Shown here piece by piece: positions 18,801 through 27,391 of a stretch of 64,000 nt of DNA (positions within the stretch are counted from its first letter, which is position 1; the number at the start of each line of letters is the position of its first letter). The DNA lies in NCBI RefSeq assembly GCF_029504655.1, contig NZ_JAQFIL010000001.1, forward strand, positions 6,515,001 to 6,579,000, written 5' to 3'. This DNA comes from Catalinimonas alkaloidigena. GTDB lineage: Bacteria > Bacteroidota > Bacteroidia > Cytophagales > Cyclobacteriaceae. The notes under the pieces are model-generated. The model saw nothing but the letters and a program-made list of their open reading frames with translations, searched no databases and was not told the DNA's origin. The position numbers and the translations under genes were made by a program.

Positions 18801-21250
18801 TTTCCATTTTTTACAGAAGGCTTGATCTTAAGGTCATACCACTTTTTTTCTATCTGGATTTCTATCTGGATTTCTTGTTCTGTGTGCAGGACTTCTTCTT
18901 TGATCTGGTGTAAGCGCAGTGCATCTTCTTGAGAAAATTCTTCAATTTCCAGATCAGTATGCCCTATGATATCTTCTAGAGGAATTTTTTTAAATGCATT
19001 ATATATCCAATGGTAGCGCAGCTGGACGTCCTGATGAAAAAGCATCACATTGGAGTTATCCAGCGATAGATGAAATTTCTCCCGGCTCATCTCCAGGTCT
19101 TCTTTGATCCGGATAAGTTCGCTCTCTTTTTGCTCAAGCTTATTGTTACTATAAGCTAGCTCGGCATTGGCCGTCTGTAGTTCCTCATTGCTGGTTTCCA
19201 GTTCTTCATTAGAAGACTTAAGCTCTTGATTAGCCGACTGTAGTTCTCCGTTTAGCGACTGTAGTTCAGCATTAGAAGTTTCCAGCTCTTCTGTAAAGGT
19301 GTGCAGGTGCTCTTTTGTGGCCGAAAGCTCCTGCTCTAACTCCATTATTCTAAGCGTTTTCCAGTCTTCATCTACCCCTGCAGTCTCGGAAGGGAAAGCT
19401 AATGGCAGACGCTGGTCAAATTGCTCAAAGATCACCATAAAAAACCGGTTATTATTTTTGGCATATAATAGTGATCTGATGGATAGCTGCACATAAACCT
19501 TTCTGTCTTCACGCTCAAACTTTATGAATGCCCCTTTGAAAATTTCATCTTGTTTTTTGGCTTTCGCCAATAAGGTCCTTAGCTCCATATGAAAGGCAGG
19601 ATGAATAATTTTGAGCGCGTTTGCATTTACCTCCCCCCCTGCCAGTTCTACAAAGGGCTGTAGCCTGCCCTTAATATGCATCACTTCCAAGTTTTCATCC
19701 AAAACTATATAAGGATGTTCAAATGTACTGACCAGGGTTTCGTCAGCTATCTCTTCTAATGACATTTCAGGTCTCAGCGGTGACTTATTATATTTTTCAG
19801 CAGCCTTAATCTTGCGGAATTTACTATACTTCAATGTATTGTGTATACCTTCTTTTCTGCAAAAGATTTTATGCTCCACTTCTACCCTGCTAAAAAGGTC
19901 AGTCATATCCGAGATGTTTTCTGACTTACCCAACATGAGGCCACCCCCACTTGATAAGGCATAATGAAATACCGGAATAATTTCCTTTTGTAACTCATGC
20001 TCAAAATAAATCAGCAGGTTACGGCAGCTTACTAAATCAAGACGGACAAAGGGAGGGTCGACGCAGACATCATGCTTAGAGAAAAGTACCTTCTGCCGCA
20101 TGTGTTTCTTGATTTCATAACCATTAGAGACCTGAATGAAATACTTCCTGCGTATTTCATCCGATAAACTACCCATCTGCTCTTCACTATAGTAAGCCTT
20201 ACGCCCCTTACTCAGCGCGTACTCATCAATATCGGTAGCAAATATCTGTATTGTGTACTCTTTCGCTCTATCCCCCAGAAGTTCATCCAGAAGGATAGCG
20301 ATAGAGTAAGGCTCCTCTCCGGTAGCACAGCCTACGGACCATATTCGGATATGGTCACCAGGTTTCTTTTTTTCAATAAGCTCGGACAGGGATTTTTTGA
20401 GCGACTCAAAAGCCTCCTGATCACGAAAGAATTCGGTAACTCCGATTAATACGGTTTGGAATAATTCATCAATCTCCGCAGGGTATTCTTTGAGATAATC
20501 GTAATACTCGTCAGTTGAGCTAAGCTCAAGTTCTTCCAAACGTTTTTTTATCCGCCGGTCAATAGTGGCTGGCTTATAGCGGGAAAAGTCTGTACCGGTT
20601 TTTTTTTCCAGGATTTTAATAATCAGTTGCTTACTGCTTTCTTTTTTTTCCTCGGCTACCGGATAATTGCTTATGTAGTGTTGAATTTCCTGCCCCATAT
20701 TCTCTGCCAGAAGTATTTTGTCATAGTACCCGGAGGTGATGACTGCCCGAGGCATACTATTCTGCCGCGCTTCCCGGGGGTCTTGCACCAGTACGTAGCC
20801 ATTATTTTTTTTAATTTCCTCAGCTCCTTCTGTACCATCTTTTCCTGCACCTGAAAGCACGACCCCTATACCACATCCCATTGCGCTTTGGGCTATTGAT
20901 CGGAAAAGCTTATCTACAGAAGGTACTGATTTTATCTCACGGACATGTCTGGTCAGATGGATGGCACTATTTTCTACTGTAATATCATGCCCTGGGGGAG
21001 CAATGAATACCTGTTTTGCCCTGATTTTTGTACCGGCTTTTGCCTGCTCTATTTCCCATTGAGATGATTTTCTTAAAAGTTCTACTAAATGGCTTTTATA
21101 AACAGGGCTAAGATGCTGAGCAATGATTACCGAAAACCCAGCGGATTTATGTGGCAAATTGGCGACAAACTTCGTCAAAGCATCTAAACCTCCGGCAGAA
21201 ACACCTATACCTACTACAAATAATTGTTTACTCCCTTCAGAAGAACTCAT
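15890..21250 (-). CDS. CheB-CheR-PAS hybrid sensor histidine kinase
   Basis: This 1786-residue protein joins chemotaxis and phosphorelay modules. In order: CheB methylesterase (1-195; Ser in GIGVSAGGLDAL, His in AQHLSP, Asp in LSGAGKDGTEG), CheR methyltransferase (about 205-475; GVTEFFRD and WSVGCATGEEPYS), a PAS-like region (510-640), a coiled coil built of NEELETSNEELQTANAEL-type repeats (650-730), two PAS domains (740-960), a GAF domain (985-1120), a PAS domain (1150-1270), HisKA with MSHEIRTPLNAIIG, HATPase with VRDTGIGI and GGTGLGLTI, a receiver with LMDIRMPEMDGY, and a C-terminal Hpt-like helical part (ASMHKAKVLIDML). CheB lacks its usual receiver. No chemotaxis gene or response regulator is next to it. 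Boundaries are estimates. Confidence 0.93.
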   Translation of the reverse strand: MSSSEGSKQLFVVGIGVSAGGLDALTKFVANLPHKSAGFSVIIAQHLSPVYKSHLVELLRKSSQWEIEQAKAGTKIRAKQVFIAPPGHDITVENSAIHLTRHVREIKSVPSVDKLFRSIAQSAMGCGIGVVLSGAGKDGTEGAEEIKKNNGYVLVQDPREARQNSMPRAVITSGYYDKILLAENMGQEIQHYISNYPVAEEKKESSKQLIIKILEKKTGTDFSRYKPATIDRRIKKRLEELELSSTDEYYDYLKEYPAEIDELFQTVLIGVTEFFRDQEAFESLKKSLSELIEKKKPGDHIRIWSVGCATGEEPYSIAILLDELLGDRAKEYTIQIFATDIDEYALSKGRKAYYSEEQMGSLSDEIRRKYFIQVSNGYEIKKHMRQKVLFSKHDVCVDPPFVRLDLVSCRNLLIYFEHELQKEIIPVFHYALSSGGGLMLGKSENISDMTDLFSRVEVEHKIFCRKEGIHNTLKYSKFRKIKAAEKYNKSPLRPEMSLEEIADETLVSTFEHPYIVLDENLEVMHIKGRLQPFVELAGGEVNANALKIIHPAFHMELRTLLAKAKKQDEIFKGAFIKFEREDRKVYVQLSIRSLLYAKNNNRFFMVIFEQFDQRLPLAFPSETAGVDEDWKTLRIMELEQELSATKEHLHTFTEELETSNAELQSLNGELQSANQELKSSNEELETSNEELQTANAELAYSNNKLEQKESELIRIKEDLEMSREKFHLSLDNSNVMLFHQDVQLRYHWIYNAFKKIPLEDIIGHTDLEIEEFSQEDALRLHQIKEEVLHTEQEIQIEIQIEKKWYDLKIKPSVKNGKVSGIHGIGIDVTDRKTAADIIDRNQSILSSIINQGTDNIIAVNKGYKIIAINESTREDYYNRLKLDLRLNDNLIEKLEVLPERQKIVREYYERVFKGEKVALDAFRTTSYDGTKEHYFEGILFPITNQLGEIIGGANINREITQKVQLERQIQDITKRSANLTGDEFFKDLTDQLSTIFRMRYVYVGVFQKDKKVLKSLAFRVNGVLAENFEYYLEDTPCALVTNNNKSYHMEKVQEKFPHDKKLQEWGAESYIGVPITSPHTEKSIGILVMMDEEPWKENAYTDYLLTLLSIRAGAELERISAEQKVKEKSEQLTKISSNVPGILYEFKQGVNGSVEFTYISKMCERFFEVTEEEVLKNEGDVIASLLHKEDVQKLINEQQRALAAQDFFRFEGRIFTRKTRQLKWIKINANSIQREQEEVLWYGFIDDITQIKETQAALNEAKNEAEKAARAKEDFLATMSHEIRTPLNAIIGLSSLLIKKNPRQDQLENFKALKFSSENLMNLINDILDYSKMEAGKVKLETSGYNIKNLLYSIRQAHSLYAKERNNKLVTKIGDKVPEVVKGDQVKLAQILNNLMSNANKFTQGGRIVLEVYQEKEDKDAVYLHFAVRDTGIGISQENLNKIFDKFTQADSSTVRHYGGTGLGLTITKALLEMQGSEIKVASKVGEGSVFSFTLKQEKAEIQPQSTLKANDNGKAKETLQNDIDLRILLVEDVAINRMVVQQYFEEWWNNSVADEATNGREAVALARKNHYDIILMDIRMPEMDGYAASEAIRKLGKYATTPIIALTADTIAEFNRDERAKYMNDIITKPFNPQDLYNKISKYASLKSNSLQKRSAKAEHKRDAKEDILSPDFEKAEEPFREMPDKIVKFYEMALRSLETYRENYLKALETNDHKLISASMHKAKVLIDMLGLEHFYEKMYGTRKKMEKGIGEQTIQKEAEDISKSIDRIMDDIRARLRACREDL

Positions 21251-21485
21251 TAGAATTTTTCAAATTATATGAGGAAAATGATGTTTTTTATTCTGCTTTT
21301 TTGCCTGATGGTAAGATGCAGATGGCCAAATTCATCTGGCTTAGCGTGAAAGCCGGTAATTGCCCATTCAATCTAATTTATTTAAGTTATTCGCCCATAA
21401 TAAACCAGTACAGGTTAAAAAATTTAGCTTTTATTTCCAAGAGTTATGGTTTAAATGGAAAATAAATATAATACTTAAAACCGCT

Positions 21486-22178
21486 TTACTGACTACACTC
21501 AATAAAACGTTCAATGTCTTTTGTTTTGCCCAGAATGATCATCTTGTCTGTCTCACGTAGCATAGTATCAGGCCTGGGCACACCAATAATGTGAGCTACT
21601 TCGGTTTTTTCTCTTTCCTTTTCTTCGGTATATACTCTTTTTACGGTAATCAGGTTAAGGTCAAATTCCTGACGTAGCTTTATATTGGCGACAGTCTGTT
21701 CTATCACTCTCTTGGGGGTATCTATTTCTACAATTTCATACTCATCAGGCAGCGATAGAAAGGAGCGTATGCTTGGCTGAAGGAGTGTCTCCGCTACACT
21801 TTTCCCTACTGTATCTTCGGGTGATAATATCTCTTCAACACCCAGCTTTTCCAGTATGATCCGCTGCTGCTTATTGGCGGCACGGGCGATAATGCGCTTT
21901 ACCTTTAGTTCCTGCAAAATAACGGTAGTCAATACGAGACTTTCAAAGTCTTCGCCTATGGCAATTACTGCCGCGTCTACTTCCTGAACATTTTGTGCTT
22001 TGAGTGCTTTTGCATCGGTAGAGTCCAGGGCTACTGCTACGGCCACTTCCTCTTTAACACGCTCTACCTTATCAAGCTCGTTATCAATAGCGATTACCTC
22101 CGCACCACGTCCGGCAAGCGTAAGTGCTATCGACATTCCGAACTGTCCTAACCCAATGACTGTAAAACGGTTATTCAT
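21486..22178 (-). CDS. ktrA: KtrA/TrkA-type potassium channel regulatory subunit
   Basis: The 230-residue protein has an RCK N-domain with a Rossmann nucleotide-binding motif, VIGLGQFGMSIALTLAGRG, an acidic end of strand 2 (AIDNELDKV), and a TrkA_C domain at about 135-225 (YEIVEIDTPKRV onward). It would gate a Trk/Ktr K+ channel in response to bound nucleotide at the inner face of the membrane. The membrane partner is not in the window. Its ATG overlaps the stop codon of udk (ATGA), so the two genes are translationally coupled, at the end of the nrnA-FKBP-FKBP-rdgB-udk-ktrA cluster. Confidence 0.9.
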   Translation of the reverse strand: MNNRFTVIGLGQFGMSIALTLAGRGAEVIAIDNELDKVERVKEEVAVAVALDSTDAKALKAQNVQEVDAAVIAIGEDFESLVLTTVILQELKVKRIIARAANKQQRIILEKLGVEEILSPEDTVGKSVAETLLQPSIRSFLSLPDEYEIVEIDTPKRVIEQTVANIKLRQEFDLNLITVKRVYTEEKEREKTEVAHIIGVPRPDTMLRETDKMIILGKTKDIERFIECSQ

Positions 22179-22810
22179 TTAATCTTTGATTTTAAAAAAG
22201 TACCCAGTAACTGAACTGCTGTAGGGCATGCCTGCTTACTATAAGCTTGATTGTTGGGAATAATTACATCTGCCAGATGACGATAAGGCTCAATATATTG
22301 CTCATATGCAGGCACCACCTGCTTAGTGTACTTATAAAGTATATCATCCAGATGGTATCCTCTTTCTTTCATATCACGATTAATGCGCCTCTGAAATTTC
22401 AAGTGCTCCTTAACTTCTACAAATACTTTCAGGTCCAGTTGCTCCCATATTTCGGAATAATGAAAAATAAATATCCCCTCTACCACGATGATCGGAGCGG
22501 GAGAAAACGCCAAAAGCTCACCCTCTTTATCAAGCTCATTAAACACATAATCCCTACGATAAACTGTTCTGCCCTCTTTTAGCAGGCCCAGGTCGCGGGC
22601 AAACTGCTGGACATCTATCACCTCGGGATCATCAAAATTAAATGCCTTGGCTTCTTTCGGAGATGAGATAAGCTTTTCGTAATAATAATTATCCTGTGAG
22701 AACATACAAATGTTCTCTTCTTCTACCTCTCCCTGTAACCAGCTCAATACCTGGGTCTTGCCGGAACCACTTCCTCCCGATATACCTACTACGTATGGTC
22801 GCTCCATCAC
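22175..22810 (-). CDS. udk: Uridine kinase
   Basis: Udk phosphorylates uridine and cytidine in pyrimidine salvage. The P-loop GISGGSGSGKT is at the N-terminus, the NTP/nucleoside site FSQDNYYYEK and the FDDPEVID segment follow, and VEGIFIFHYSEIW marks the conserved strand. At 211 residues it has normal length. It starts two bases after rdgB and overlaps ktrA by four bases, so it is within a tight operon. The end RHLADVIIPN is typical of the family. Alternative assignments such as phosphoribulokinase are less likely because of the short length. Confidence 0.93.
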   Translation of the reverse strand: MMERPYVVGISGGSGSGKTQVLSWLQGEVEEENICMFSQDNYYYEKLISSPKEAKAFNFDDPEVIDVQQFARDLGLLKEGRTVYRRDYVFNELDKEGELLAFSPAPIIVVEGIFIFHYSEIWEQLDLKVFVEVKEHLKFQRRINRDMKERGYHLDDILYKYTKQVVPAYEQYIEPYRHLADVIIPNNQAYSKQACPTAVQLLGTFLKSKIK

Positions 22811-22812
22811 TG

Positions 22813-23388
22813 TTAAATCTGCTTTAGGAAAGCTACCAGTTTTTTCGTCGCCAGCCCCCTGTGGCTGATTTTATTTTTGGTGGCCATATCCATTTCAGCA
22901 AAGCTTTGGGTGTAGCCGTCCGGCACAAATATGGGATCGTAACCAAAACCTTCGCTTCCTGACTTACCCTCACTGATACGTCCGCTAACTATACCTTCAA
23001 ACTGATGCTGCTCTCCCGAAAGTATCAGCGTAATGACCGTACGAAACTGCGCTGTACGGTCATCCTTATCTTTTAAGGCTTCCAAAAGCCGCTGCATATT
23101 GTCTTCACTACTTCTTTGGGGACCGGCATAGCGGGCCGAGTATACTCCTGGCTCCCCATTGAGTGCCTTTACTTCCAGCCCGGTATCATCGGCAAAACAG
23201 TCAATACCGTAATCATCATATACAAAGCGGGCTTTCTCGGCTGAGTTCCCTTCCAGTGTATCCTGATTTTCGGGTAGTTCCTGCTCACAGCCAATGTCCT
23301 TCAGGCTCTGGACCTCAAAATGACTACCCAACAGTTGACGAATCTCCTTGAGCTTATTAGCGTTATTGGTAGCAAAACAAATCTTCAT
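22813..23388 (-). CDS. rdgB: dITP/XTP pyrophosphatase RdgB/HAM1
   Basis: The enzyme removes non-canonical purine nucleotides (XTP, dITP) from the pool. Signature parts are FATNNANKLKEI at the N-terminus (substrate site), CFADDTGLEVKALNGEPGV (catalytic Asp and base recognition), YSARYAG, and near the C-terminus FAEMDMATKNKISHRGLA with the conserved SHR. Its 191 residues are the usual length. It lies six bases after the FKBP gene and two bases before udk, in the same direction. Confidence 0.95.
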   Translation of the reverse strand: MKICFATNNANKLKEIRQLLGSHFEVQSLKDIGCEQELPENQDTLEGNSAEKARFVYDDYGIDCFADDTGLEVKALNGEPGVYSARYAGPQRSSEDNMQRLLEALKDKDDRTAQFRTVITLILSGEQHQFEGIVSGRISEGKSGSEGFGYDPIFVPDGYTQSFAEMDMATKNKISHRGLATKKLVAFLKQI

Positions 23389-23394
23389 ACGATA

Positions 23395-24378
23395 TTAATT
23401 AATACCTTCTACTTCCAGGTCAAATCTAAGGATAGAATAGGGCTTAATTTCAATGAAAGTAGGGTCATTGACATATCCCTGATTATATAAGTCTTCTATC
23501 AGTTCGTAGGGCATTGCAAACAATCCACTTCCATAGGCCTCATGAGAAGGAATAATTGCGGTCCCTTCTTCATTCAGGCTCATCTCACTGATCGCAGTTT
23601 TAAAGCCTGAAATCACCCTGTTCTCACTCATGTTTACCGCAAATGCCTGGGCAGCATCGGTATTACTATCAAACTCTGTCCCATCCAGAAAACTACCCGT
23701 ATAGCGGAGTTGTACTGTACTGCTGGCATCTACTTCCGGAGATTCACCTGCCTGCGTTTCTGCATAATACACTCCTCCCTCCAAACTATCGGCTGAACTA
23801 AATCCGTTTTCAGCTAAATAAGTTTTAATTCTGGCATCTTCAGCCATTCTCTGCTCTTCTTCATTTAGCACTTCCGCCAGTTTCACTTTCATGATAACCG
23901 CACTGAAAGCAGGTAGTTTGTTTTCTATACTGAAACCTCCATAGGCAGTATTGAAAGGTAAATAAGTACGTACTTCTTCTCCCTCCCTCATATTGGAAAT
24001 AACTTCATATAATACGCCGGGTAGAAAGACACGGCTGGGGTCAAAAAGAAGTTTTTCCGGTTCACTCTTCTGAGTTTCTTCTAATTTTTCTATTAATTGG
24101 CCATCAAGGGTTAGCAATTCGTAGTAGATGCCTACTACATCATTCGTGCCCGGGGCTTCTCCATCTTCGTTTTCAACGATTGATTCTAAATAGTAACCGT
24201 TTACGTTATTTTTAGCGATCCCATTATCCGCCAGATAATTTTCGATCTCAAGGATTTGAGCCTCAAGCCTTTCCTCCACTTCCGTATTGGGATCTTCTTC
24301 TTCACTACAGCCGAAAAATAGTAGTCCGGTAGCTACCAACAAAAGGGTGTTTAATGTATTTTTTAGTAATTTTCTCAT
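23395..24378 (-). CDS. FKBP-type peptidyl-prolyl isomerase lipoprotein (second of two)
   Basis: The 327-residue protein begins with a lipoprotein signal (LLLVATGLLFFGC) followed by SEEEDPN, an acidic stretch of surface-lipoprotein type. Two FKBP-like domains are seen: a weaker one at about 60-170 (DVVGIYYELLTLDGQLIE) and a better one at about 200-325 (STVQLRYTGSFLDGTEFDSN, then ENRVISGFKTAISEMSLNE and AIIPSHEAYG). The first lacks several active-site aromatic residues and may be structural. It is followed by rdgB after six bases and preceded by a perfect hairpin and T-tract that separates it from the first FKBP gene. Confidence 0.85.
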   Translation of the reverse strand: MRKLLKNTLNTLLLVATGLLFFGCSEEEDPNTEVEERLEAQILEIENYLADNGIAKNNVNGYYLESIVENEDGEAPGTNDVVGIYYELLTLDGQLIEKLEETQKSEPEKLLFDPSRVFLPGVLYEVISNMREGEEVRTYLPFNTAYGGFSIENKLPAFSAVIMKVKLAEVLNEEEQRMAEDARIKTYLAENGFSSADSLEGGVYYAETQAGESPEVDASSTVQLRYTGSFLDGTEFDSNTDAAQAFAVNMSENRVISGFKTAISEMSLNEEGTAIIPSHEAYGSGLFAMPYELIEDLYNQGYVNDPTFIEIKPYSILRFDLEVEGIN

Positions 24379-24393
24379 ATTCGTTTAACGTAA

Positions 24394-24420
24394 AAAATCC
24401 GGTAGTTCGTACCGGATTTT
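24394..24420 (-). terminator. Terminator hairpin between the two FKBP genes
   Basis: AAAATCCGGTA and TACCGGATTTT form a perfect 11-bp stem around a 5-base loop; on the minus strand six T follow. It lies between two genes of the same direction and so may reduce downstream transcription (rdgB, udk, ktrA) relative to nrnA and the first FKBP gene. Confidence 0.75.
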
Positions 24421-24444
24421 ATTATTTAATCTATGTTCAAAAGC

Positions 24445-25401
24445 TTAGTTAGACACCTGCTTTACGTCTACCAGTTCTACATCAAATACCAGGATAGAGT
24501 TTTCCGGAATTACGCTTCCGTTACCTCGTGGCCCATAACCTAATGGAGAAGGAATGTAAAAAGTAGCTTTTGCTCCTTCGTTTAAGAGAGAGATGCCTTC
24601 ATCCCATCCGGGGATAACAAATTGCTGTCCGATAGGAAATACCAGGGGTTCATAGTCTCTCTGCTCATTGTACAAGCCTTCTTCTTTGGCTAGTGATTCA
24701 ATGCTGGTGTCAAAATAAGGCCCATCCAGCAGCTTACCGCTGTAATGTACATATACTGAGTCACCGGCAGAAGGCTGTACGCCTGTACCTTTTTCATTGA
24801 TCACATAGCGTAAGCCGGATTCGGTAGCCTGGGCGTCTATATTATTCTCTTCCAGGTACTGCTCAATTTTTGCGCTGTCAATCTCCATCTGCTCTGACTG
24901 CTGCGCCAGCATATCTTCCTGTTGCTTGCGCATCATTTCCATGCGATAAGCCTGAAAATCTTCTTCGTTCATTACTCTATCCACGCCAACATTAAAAATA
25001 ATATTAGACAGAGAGTCAATAAAGTCAGGGATAGGAGCATTGAATGTATTGACAAATACCTCCTCAGCACCGATTTTGAAAACGACACTATCTCCTTCCT
25101 TTAGCATGCTGAAGCCTTCGTATATCTGCCCTTGCGCTGAAGAGTCTATCTTGATAGGTACAGGCCCTCCCTGCTCTTCGGTACTAAAAAGCAATGAGTC
25201 ATTTTCAGTAGAGTAGGTCATATTGATCAGCATGATCTCTCCCAACTGTGGATTAGCTCCCTCGCCTTCTTCCACATACATGTACTGTAGTCCTGAGTCA
25301 GTAGTCTCATAAGAACCGCCGCCTACCTGATCACAGCCTGACAAGAGTGTAGTCGCAGCCAGCCCTACCAGGCCTAAAATGTTTATAATCTTGAATTTCA
25401 T
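24445..25401 (-). CDS. FKBP-type peptidyl-prolyl isomerase lipoprotein (first of two)
   Basis: The 318-residue protein has a lipoprotein signal (LGLVGLAATTLLSGC). An N-terminal FKBP-like domain at about 35-145 (GEIMLINMTYSTENDSLLF) is followed by a charged Gln/Glu-rich helix (MMRKQQEDMLAQQSEQMEID) and a standard FKBP domain at about 200-315 (DSVYVHYSGKLLDGPYFDTS, FVIPGWDEGISLLNEG, YIPSPLGYGPRG). It would catalyse prolyl isomerisation of exported proteins. Its start overlaps the nrnA stop by four bases, so translation is coupled. It is a paralogue of the next gene, although the two are much diverged. Confidence 0.88.
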   Translation of the reverse strand: MKFKIINILGLVGLAATTLLSGCDQVGGGSYETTDSGLQYMYVEEGEGANPQLGEIMLINMTYSTENDSLLFSTEEQGGPVPIKIDSSAQGQIYEGFSMLKEGDSVVFKIGAEEVFVNTFNAPIPDFIDSLSNIIFNVGVDRVMNEEDFQAYRMEMMRKQQEDMLAQQSEQMEIDSAKIEQYLEENNIDAQATESGLRYVINEKGTGVQPSAGDSVYVHYSGKLLDGPYFDTSIESLAKEEGLYNEQRDYEPLVFPIGQQFVIPGWDEGISLLNEGAKATFYIPSPLGYGPRGNGSVIPENSILVFDVELVDVKQVSN

Positions 25402-26438
25402 GTTAAATATATTTCTTGTTTTTTCTGATTTGAATGTAATTGTTTTTCGTACTCAGGAAGTAACTTCAAAAACTTCTCAACAGTTTCCTTCATGCCAACT
25501 CTTGAGATGCCTCCTGCGGCGTTTTTATGCCCTCCTCCTTCAAAGTGCTTGGCAGCGAGCTCATTTACGGCAAAGTCTCCGATTGAGCGAAATGATAATT
25601 TTACCGCATCCTCCCGTTCAATGATGATGGCTGCCATCGTAATCCCCTGAATGGAAAGCGCGTAGTTTACCAGTCCTTCCGTATCACCGGTCCGTGAGTT
25701 GAACTTGGATAGATCTTCTGCGGAAATAGCAAAATAGGCGGTATTGTACTCTTCCAGAATCTCCAGCCGCTCACTCAATGCAAAACCTATGAAACGAAGT
25801 CGGTTTAAAGAGTTATTATCATACACCAGCTTACTTACTTTGGAGGCATCCGCACCGAGGCCAATAAGTTCTGCCACTACCTCGTGCACATGCTTAGTGG
25901 TATTGGGGTGGCGAAAAGAACCGGTATCAGTCATGATACCTGCATATAGGGCTTCAGCAGTGTGTTTATCTATCAGCTGCTGCTCTCCCATATCTACTAC
26001 CAGCTGATATATGAGCTCACAGGTTGCCGCAGCCTTAGTATTCCAGCATTCAAAGTCGGCAAAATCTTCTTTGCCATGATGATGGTCAATAAGTACTTTG
26101 ACCGCTTTTGCTTCTCGTATGGGCTGTTCCATCTTGTCTATTCTGTTAAGTGAACAGAAATCCAGACAGAAAATCACCTCAGCGTCACTGATTATATCGT
26201 TAGCAGCACTTTCATTACCATCATTATATACCATCACTTCGTCATTTCCTTTCATCCAGTTAAGGAAAGCTGGGTAATCGGTAGGCGAGATGACTTTGAC
26301 TTCGTGCCCTTTTTTCTTTAAAAAGGAAGCCATCCCAAGTGATGAGCCCAAAGCATCCGCATCAGGATTGACATGGGGGACAATCACAATGCGCTTGGGT
26401 TTATCTAATAATTTCTTGAACGAATTAATATCTTGCAT
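25398..26438 (-). CDS. nrnA: DHH-family phosphoesterase (NrnA-like oligoribonuclease)
   Basis: NrnA-type enzymes degrade very short RNA and may dephosphorylate pAp. The 346-residue protein has the DHH domain with PHVNPDADALGSSLGM (metal site), CLDFCSLNRID, and LIDHHHGKEDFADF (the DHH signature), and the DHHA1 domain with GGGHKNAAGG near the C-terminus. It opens the leftward cluster that continues with the two FKBP genes. The region upstream (26439-26731) is divergent with the Nfu gene. Confidence 0.92.
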   Translation of the reverse strand: MQDINSFKKLLDKPKRIVIVPHVNPDADALGSSLGMASFLKKKGHEVKVISPTDYPAFLNWMKGNDEVMVYNDGNESAANDIISDAEVIFCLDFCSLNRIDKMEQPIREAKAVKVLIDHHHGKEDFADFECWNTKAAATCELIYQLVVDMGEQQLIDKHTAEALYAGIMTDTGSFRHPNTTKHVHEVVAELIGLGADASKVSKLVYDNNSLNRLRFIGFALSERLEILEEYNTAYFAISAEDLSKFNSRTGDTEGLVNYALSIQGITMAAIIIEREDAVKLSFRSIGDFAVNELAAKHFEGGGHKNAAGGISRVGMKETVEKFLKLLPEYEKQLHSNQKKQEIYLT

Positions 26439-26731
26439 TACTTATCCAAATCTACCGGAGGCAGTATTTGCTCAGTGTTAAACCACAAAAGTGAAAATAA
26501 AAACGATAAAAACAAAAGAGTAGTTTGCATGCCTATGGCATGCCATTTCTAAAAATCAGCCTATTGATTTCTTCTATTCTCTGATAAATGTATAATACAA
26601 GGAGTCCATTATTAAAGTTCAGGCAGCTTTGTTAATTTTGCCGATACATTAAGCTCCTCCCGGGGGCTTGAAAGATTGAACTTATCATTTTAACTATCGT
26701 TCTTCATATAACGAACAATAATTTGCTTAAC
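26439..26731. promoter_or_regulatory. Divergent intergenic region nrnA/nfu
   Basis: This 293-bp gap carries the promoters of both genes. TAATTTTG at 26633-26640 fits the TAnnTTTG -7 element for the rightward gene; no TTG is seen at the usual distance. A perfect hairpin GCATGCC-TAT-GGCATGC lies at 26527-26543 and could be an operator. No gene is visible here. Confidence 0.45.
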
Positions 26732-27334
26732 ATGGAAACTACGGATAAAACTAAAGCCCCCAAGTATAACGTTCATATCTACCTTGAGTCAAACCCTAAT
26801 CCGAATTCACTGAAATTTGTAACCAATCTGGTGTTGATTCCTGAAGGGGAAAGCTTTGATTTTCCTGACGCTGAGAGCGCTGCTCATGCCCCTCTCGCCC
26901 AGGAATTATTTGAGCTTGCGCATGTAGAAAGGGTTTTTTACATGAGTAACTTTATTACTGTAACGAAGAGTCAGGAAGTAGAGTGGGTAGAAATACAAGA
27001 TAAGGTTAAAAATCACATCAAATCTTTTCTGGAAGAGGGCAAGGCTATATTGGTAAATGAGGCGGTAGCCAACGGTACTGCCATTAACGAGGAGGACAGC
27101 GAAACTGTAAAGAAGATTAAAGGAATATTGGATGAATACATTCGTCCGGCCGTTGAGCAGGACGGAGGAGCCATCAGCTTTCACTCTTACGATGAAGGCG
27201 TGGTTAAGGTACTGCTACAAGGCTCTTGCAGCGGGTGCCCTTCTTCTACTGTTACTTTAAAAGCTGGTATTGAAAACCTGCTTAAGACAATGCTGCCTGG
27301 TGAGGTGAATGAAGTAGAAGCAGAGAGTGTCTAG
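26732..27334 (+). CDS. Nfu/NifU-type iron-sulfur cluster scaffold protein
   Basis: The 200-residue product has the Nfu N-terminal domain (VHIYLESNPNPNSLKFVTN, about 8-95) and a C-terminal NifU domain (about 125-200) with the cluster-binding CxxC in GSCSGCPSSTVTLKAGIE. Such proteins carry Fe-S clusters to target enzymes. A short TTG start three codons upstream is possible; the ATG is preferred. A strong terminator follows immediately, so the gene is likely transcribed alone. It is not the IscU/SufU type, which would lack the Nfu N-domain. Confidence 0.92.
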   Translation: METTDKTKAPKYNVHIYLESNPNPNSLKFVTNLVLIPEGESFDFPDAESAAHAPLAQELFELAHVERVFYMSNFITVTKSQEVEWVEIQDKVKNHIKSFLEEGKAILVNEAVANGTAINEEDSETVKKIKGILDEYIRPAVEQDGGAISFHSYDEGVVKVLLQGSCSGCPSSTVTLKAGIENLLKTMLPGEVNEVEAESV

Positions 27335-27357
27335 AAATAAAAACATTTTGATTAATG

Positions 27358-27391
27358 AAAGCTGCCTCAAATTTATGAGGCAGCTTTTTTT
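27358..27391 (+). terminator. Strong intrinsic terminator of nfu
   Basis: GCTGCCTCA and TGAGGCAGC form a perfect 9-bp stem extended by A-T pairs, followed by seven T. The T-tract overlaps the stop codon of the small gene on the opposite strand. Confidence 0.88.

Noticed and set aside
21251..21485. Small open frames between the kinase and ktrA
   Set aside because: They overlap the kinase start on the other strand and have no recognisable features.
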